From assembly GCA_012735285.1 (NCBI GenBank), contig JAAYHT010000321.1, forward strand, positions 1-6,186: 6,186 bases of DNA. The letters are read 5' to 3'. This document shows, piece by piece, positions 4,968 to 6,186 of the stretch. The position numbers and the translations under genes were made by a program. Source of the DNA: Clostridiales bacterium. GTDB lineage: Bacteria; Bacillota; Clostridia; Peptostreptococcales; Anaerovoracaceae. Under the pieces are notes generated by a model, which did no database searches, was not told the origin of the DNA, and worked only from the letters and a program-made list of their open reading frames with translations. The first letter of the stretch is position 1. Each line of letters starts with the position of its first letter.

Positions 4968-6186
4968 TTGAGTAAAGTCATTAAAAAAAGGTACACAGAA
5001 GAGGCAGATTATGGCTTTAATCTAAGAACTGCCAGAGAAGAAGCACGCAGATGTTTATTATGCTATGACCCACCTTGCAGCAAAGGCTGTCCTGCAGGAA
5101 CAGATCCAGGTAGCTTCATCAGGTCTATTCGTCTAAATAATATTAAAGGTGCGGCGGAGACTATTAGGAAAAATAATGTTCTTGGCGGTTCATGCGCAAG
5201 AGTATGTCCTTATGACAGGCTATGTGAAGAGGCTTGCAGCAGATCCGGTATTGATAAGCCTATCCAGATAGGAAGACTACAAAGATTTGTTGTAGAACAA
5301 GAGAAAGCTTTTAAGATGAAGGTTCTTGGAGCACCTAAGAAGAAGAAACCATTTAAGGTTGCATGTGTAGGTGCAGGCCCTGCTTCATTAGCTTGTGCTG
5401 CAAAATTAGCTGTTGAGGGATATCAGGTAACTATTTATGAAGAAAAGGATAAAGCTGGTGGACTTTTAAGTTATGGAATTAATCCAAGCCGTCTACCTGA
5501 ACACGTTGTTGCTTTCGACGTTAAGACAGTGAAGGATCTTGGTGTAAAATTCGTATTTGGAACCAAGGTGGGAAGAGATGTAGATCTGAGCGAAATGGAT
5601 TATGACGCAATATTTATCGGTGCTGGACTTTGGGGAGAAAAGCTTCCTGATATACCGGGTATCGACAAAGAAGGCGTTTGGACTGCACTTGAGTTCTTAA
5701 AGACAGCTAGAATTGAGAAAACTAAATTCAAACCAGGCGAAAATGTAATCGTTATAGGTGGTGGAAACACTGCTGTTGACTGTGCTATTACTGCTAAACT
5801 TCTAGGTGCAAAGAATGTACGTATAGTTTATAGAAGAAGCATTGAAGAAGCTCCAGCTGACATGAAAGAATTCAAATTTGCACTCAAGCTGGGAGTAAGC
5901 ATTACCACAGAGATGGCACCTGCTGAAGTTTTAGGTCAGGACAAGGTAGAAGCAGTCGCATTTACCAGCAGAGATGGTGTATCAACTGCTAAATTCAAAG
6001 CTGCTCAGGTAATCTTTGCTATTGGACAGAAACCTGAAGACATGACAGAAATAGCAGGAGTAAAAGTGGATGAAAATGGCCGAATTAAAGCGACTAGATC
6101 AGGTAAAACAAATCTAGCCAAGGTCTTTGCAGCAGGTGATGTCGTCAATGGAGGCAAAACTGTTGTAGAGGCAGTCGCCGAGGGTA
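4968..6186 (+). CDS. preT: PreT-like NAD(P)/FAD Fe-S oxidoreductase (GltD family), 3'-truncated by window edge
   Basis: 406 residues are visible with an open frame to the window end; E. coli PreT is about 412, so only a short C terminus is missing. Family members carry electrons between NAD(P)H and a partner through FAD and two 4Fe-4S clusters. The N-terminal Fe-S domain has Cys29/32/37/41 and Cys76/80/86/90 with GRLQRF (102-107), where Gln105 aligns with the unusual Gln cluster ligand (Gln156) of mammalian DPD. FAD binding: VGAGPASL (134-141). NAD(P) binding: VIGGGNTAVD (262-271). C-terminal FAD motif: VFAAGDVVNGGKT (386-398). In E. coli PreT pairs with PreA as NADH-dependent dihydropyrimidine dehydrogenase. 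Here the PreA-like gene is separated from it by ygeY, so another partner downstream is possible. The wider family includes the glutamate synthase small subunit, but no large-subunit gene is visible and the ygeY/PreA context favours PreT. The start is TTG, chosen by its ribosome site. Confidence 0.86.
   Translation, partial: MSKVIKKRYTEEADYGFNLRTAREEARRCLLCYDPPCSKGCPAGTDPGSFIRSIRLNNIKGAAETIRKNNVLGGSCARVCPYDRLCEEACSRSGIDKPIQIGRLQRFVVEQEKAFKMKVLGAPKKKKPFKVACVGAGPASLACAAKLAVEGYQVTIYEEKDKAGGLLSYGINPSRLPEHVVAFDVKTVKDLGVKFVFGTKVGRDVDLSEMDYDAIFIGAGLWGEKLPDIPGIDKEGVWTALEFLKTARIEKTKFKPGENVIVIGGGNTAVDCAITAKLLGAKNVRIVYRRSIEEAPADMKEFKFALKLGVSITTEMAPAEVLGQDKVEAVAFTSRDGVSTAKFKAAQVIFAIGQKPEDMTEIAGVKVDENGRIKATRSGKTNLAKVFAAGDVVNGGKTVVEAVAEG

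Noticed and set aside
4968..6186. Glutamate synthase small subunit (gltD)
   Set aside because: Same superfamily, but no large-subunit gene is visible, and the N-terminal Fe-S region plus ygeY/PreA context fit PreT better.

Overview
The window looks like chromosomal DNA from a low-GC, anaerobic Firmicute, probably Clostridia. It is AT-rich, has strong Shine-Dalgarno sites (AGGAGG, AAAGGAG), uses a TTG start, and carries Fe-S flavoenzymes next to a YgeY-type hydrolase. All genes lie on the + strand and there is no mobile element, rRNA, tRNA or CRISPR array. The organism assignment is inference from style and gene content.

Layout: (1) 1-1226, the 3' part of a sodium:solute symporter (SSS family) that begins before the window. 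(2) A good sigma-A promoter just after its stop, leading to a LacI/GalR-family regulator (1330-2352). (3) 11 bases later, with its ribosome site touching the regulator's stop codon, a PreA-like flavoprotein (2364-3476): a dihydroorotate/dihydropyrimidine dehydrogenase barrel plus a two-cluster ferredoxin tail. (4) A 141-base gap (3477-3617) with a 10-bp perfect inverted repeat, a longer-range flanking stem, an overlapping cre-like LacI-family operator and promoter-like hexamers. (5) A YgeY-family M20 metallohydrolase (3618-4949). (6) 18 bases on, a PreT-like NAD(P)/FAD/Fe-S oxidoreductase (TTG start at 4968) cut by the window end roughly 15-20 residues short of its expected stop.

How they may work together: in E. 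coli, PreT (NADH- and FAD-binding, Fe-S) and PreA (FMN site, Fe-S) form an NADH-dependent dihydropyrimidine dehydrogenase, and YgeY belongs to the selenium-linked/anaerobic purine (urate) catabolic gene set. Here all three sit with a transporter and a LacI-type regulator, which suggests a locally controlled module for uptake and reductive or hydrolytic breakdown of a nitrogen heterocycle or an amide derived from one. The strongest anomaly is that the PreA-like protein lacks several residues that define the pyrimidine site in dihydropyrimidine dehydrogenase, including the catalytic Cys (Thr here). The substrate may therefore not be uracil, thymine or dihydroorotate.
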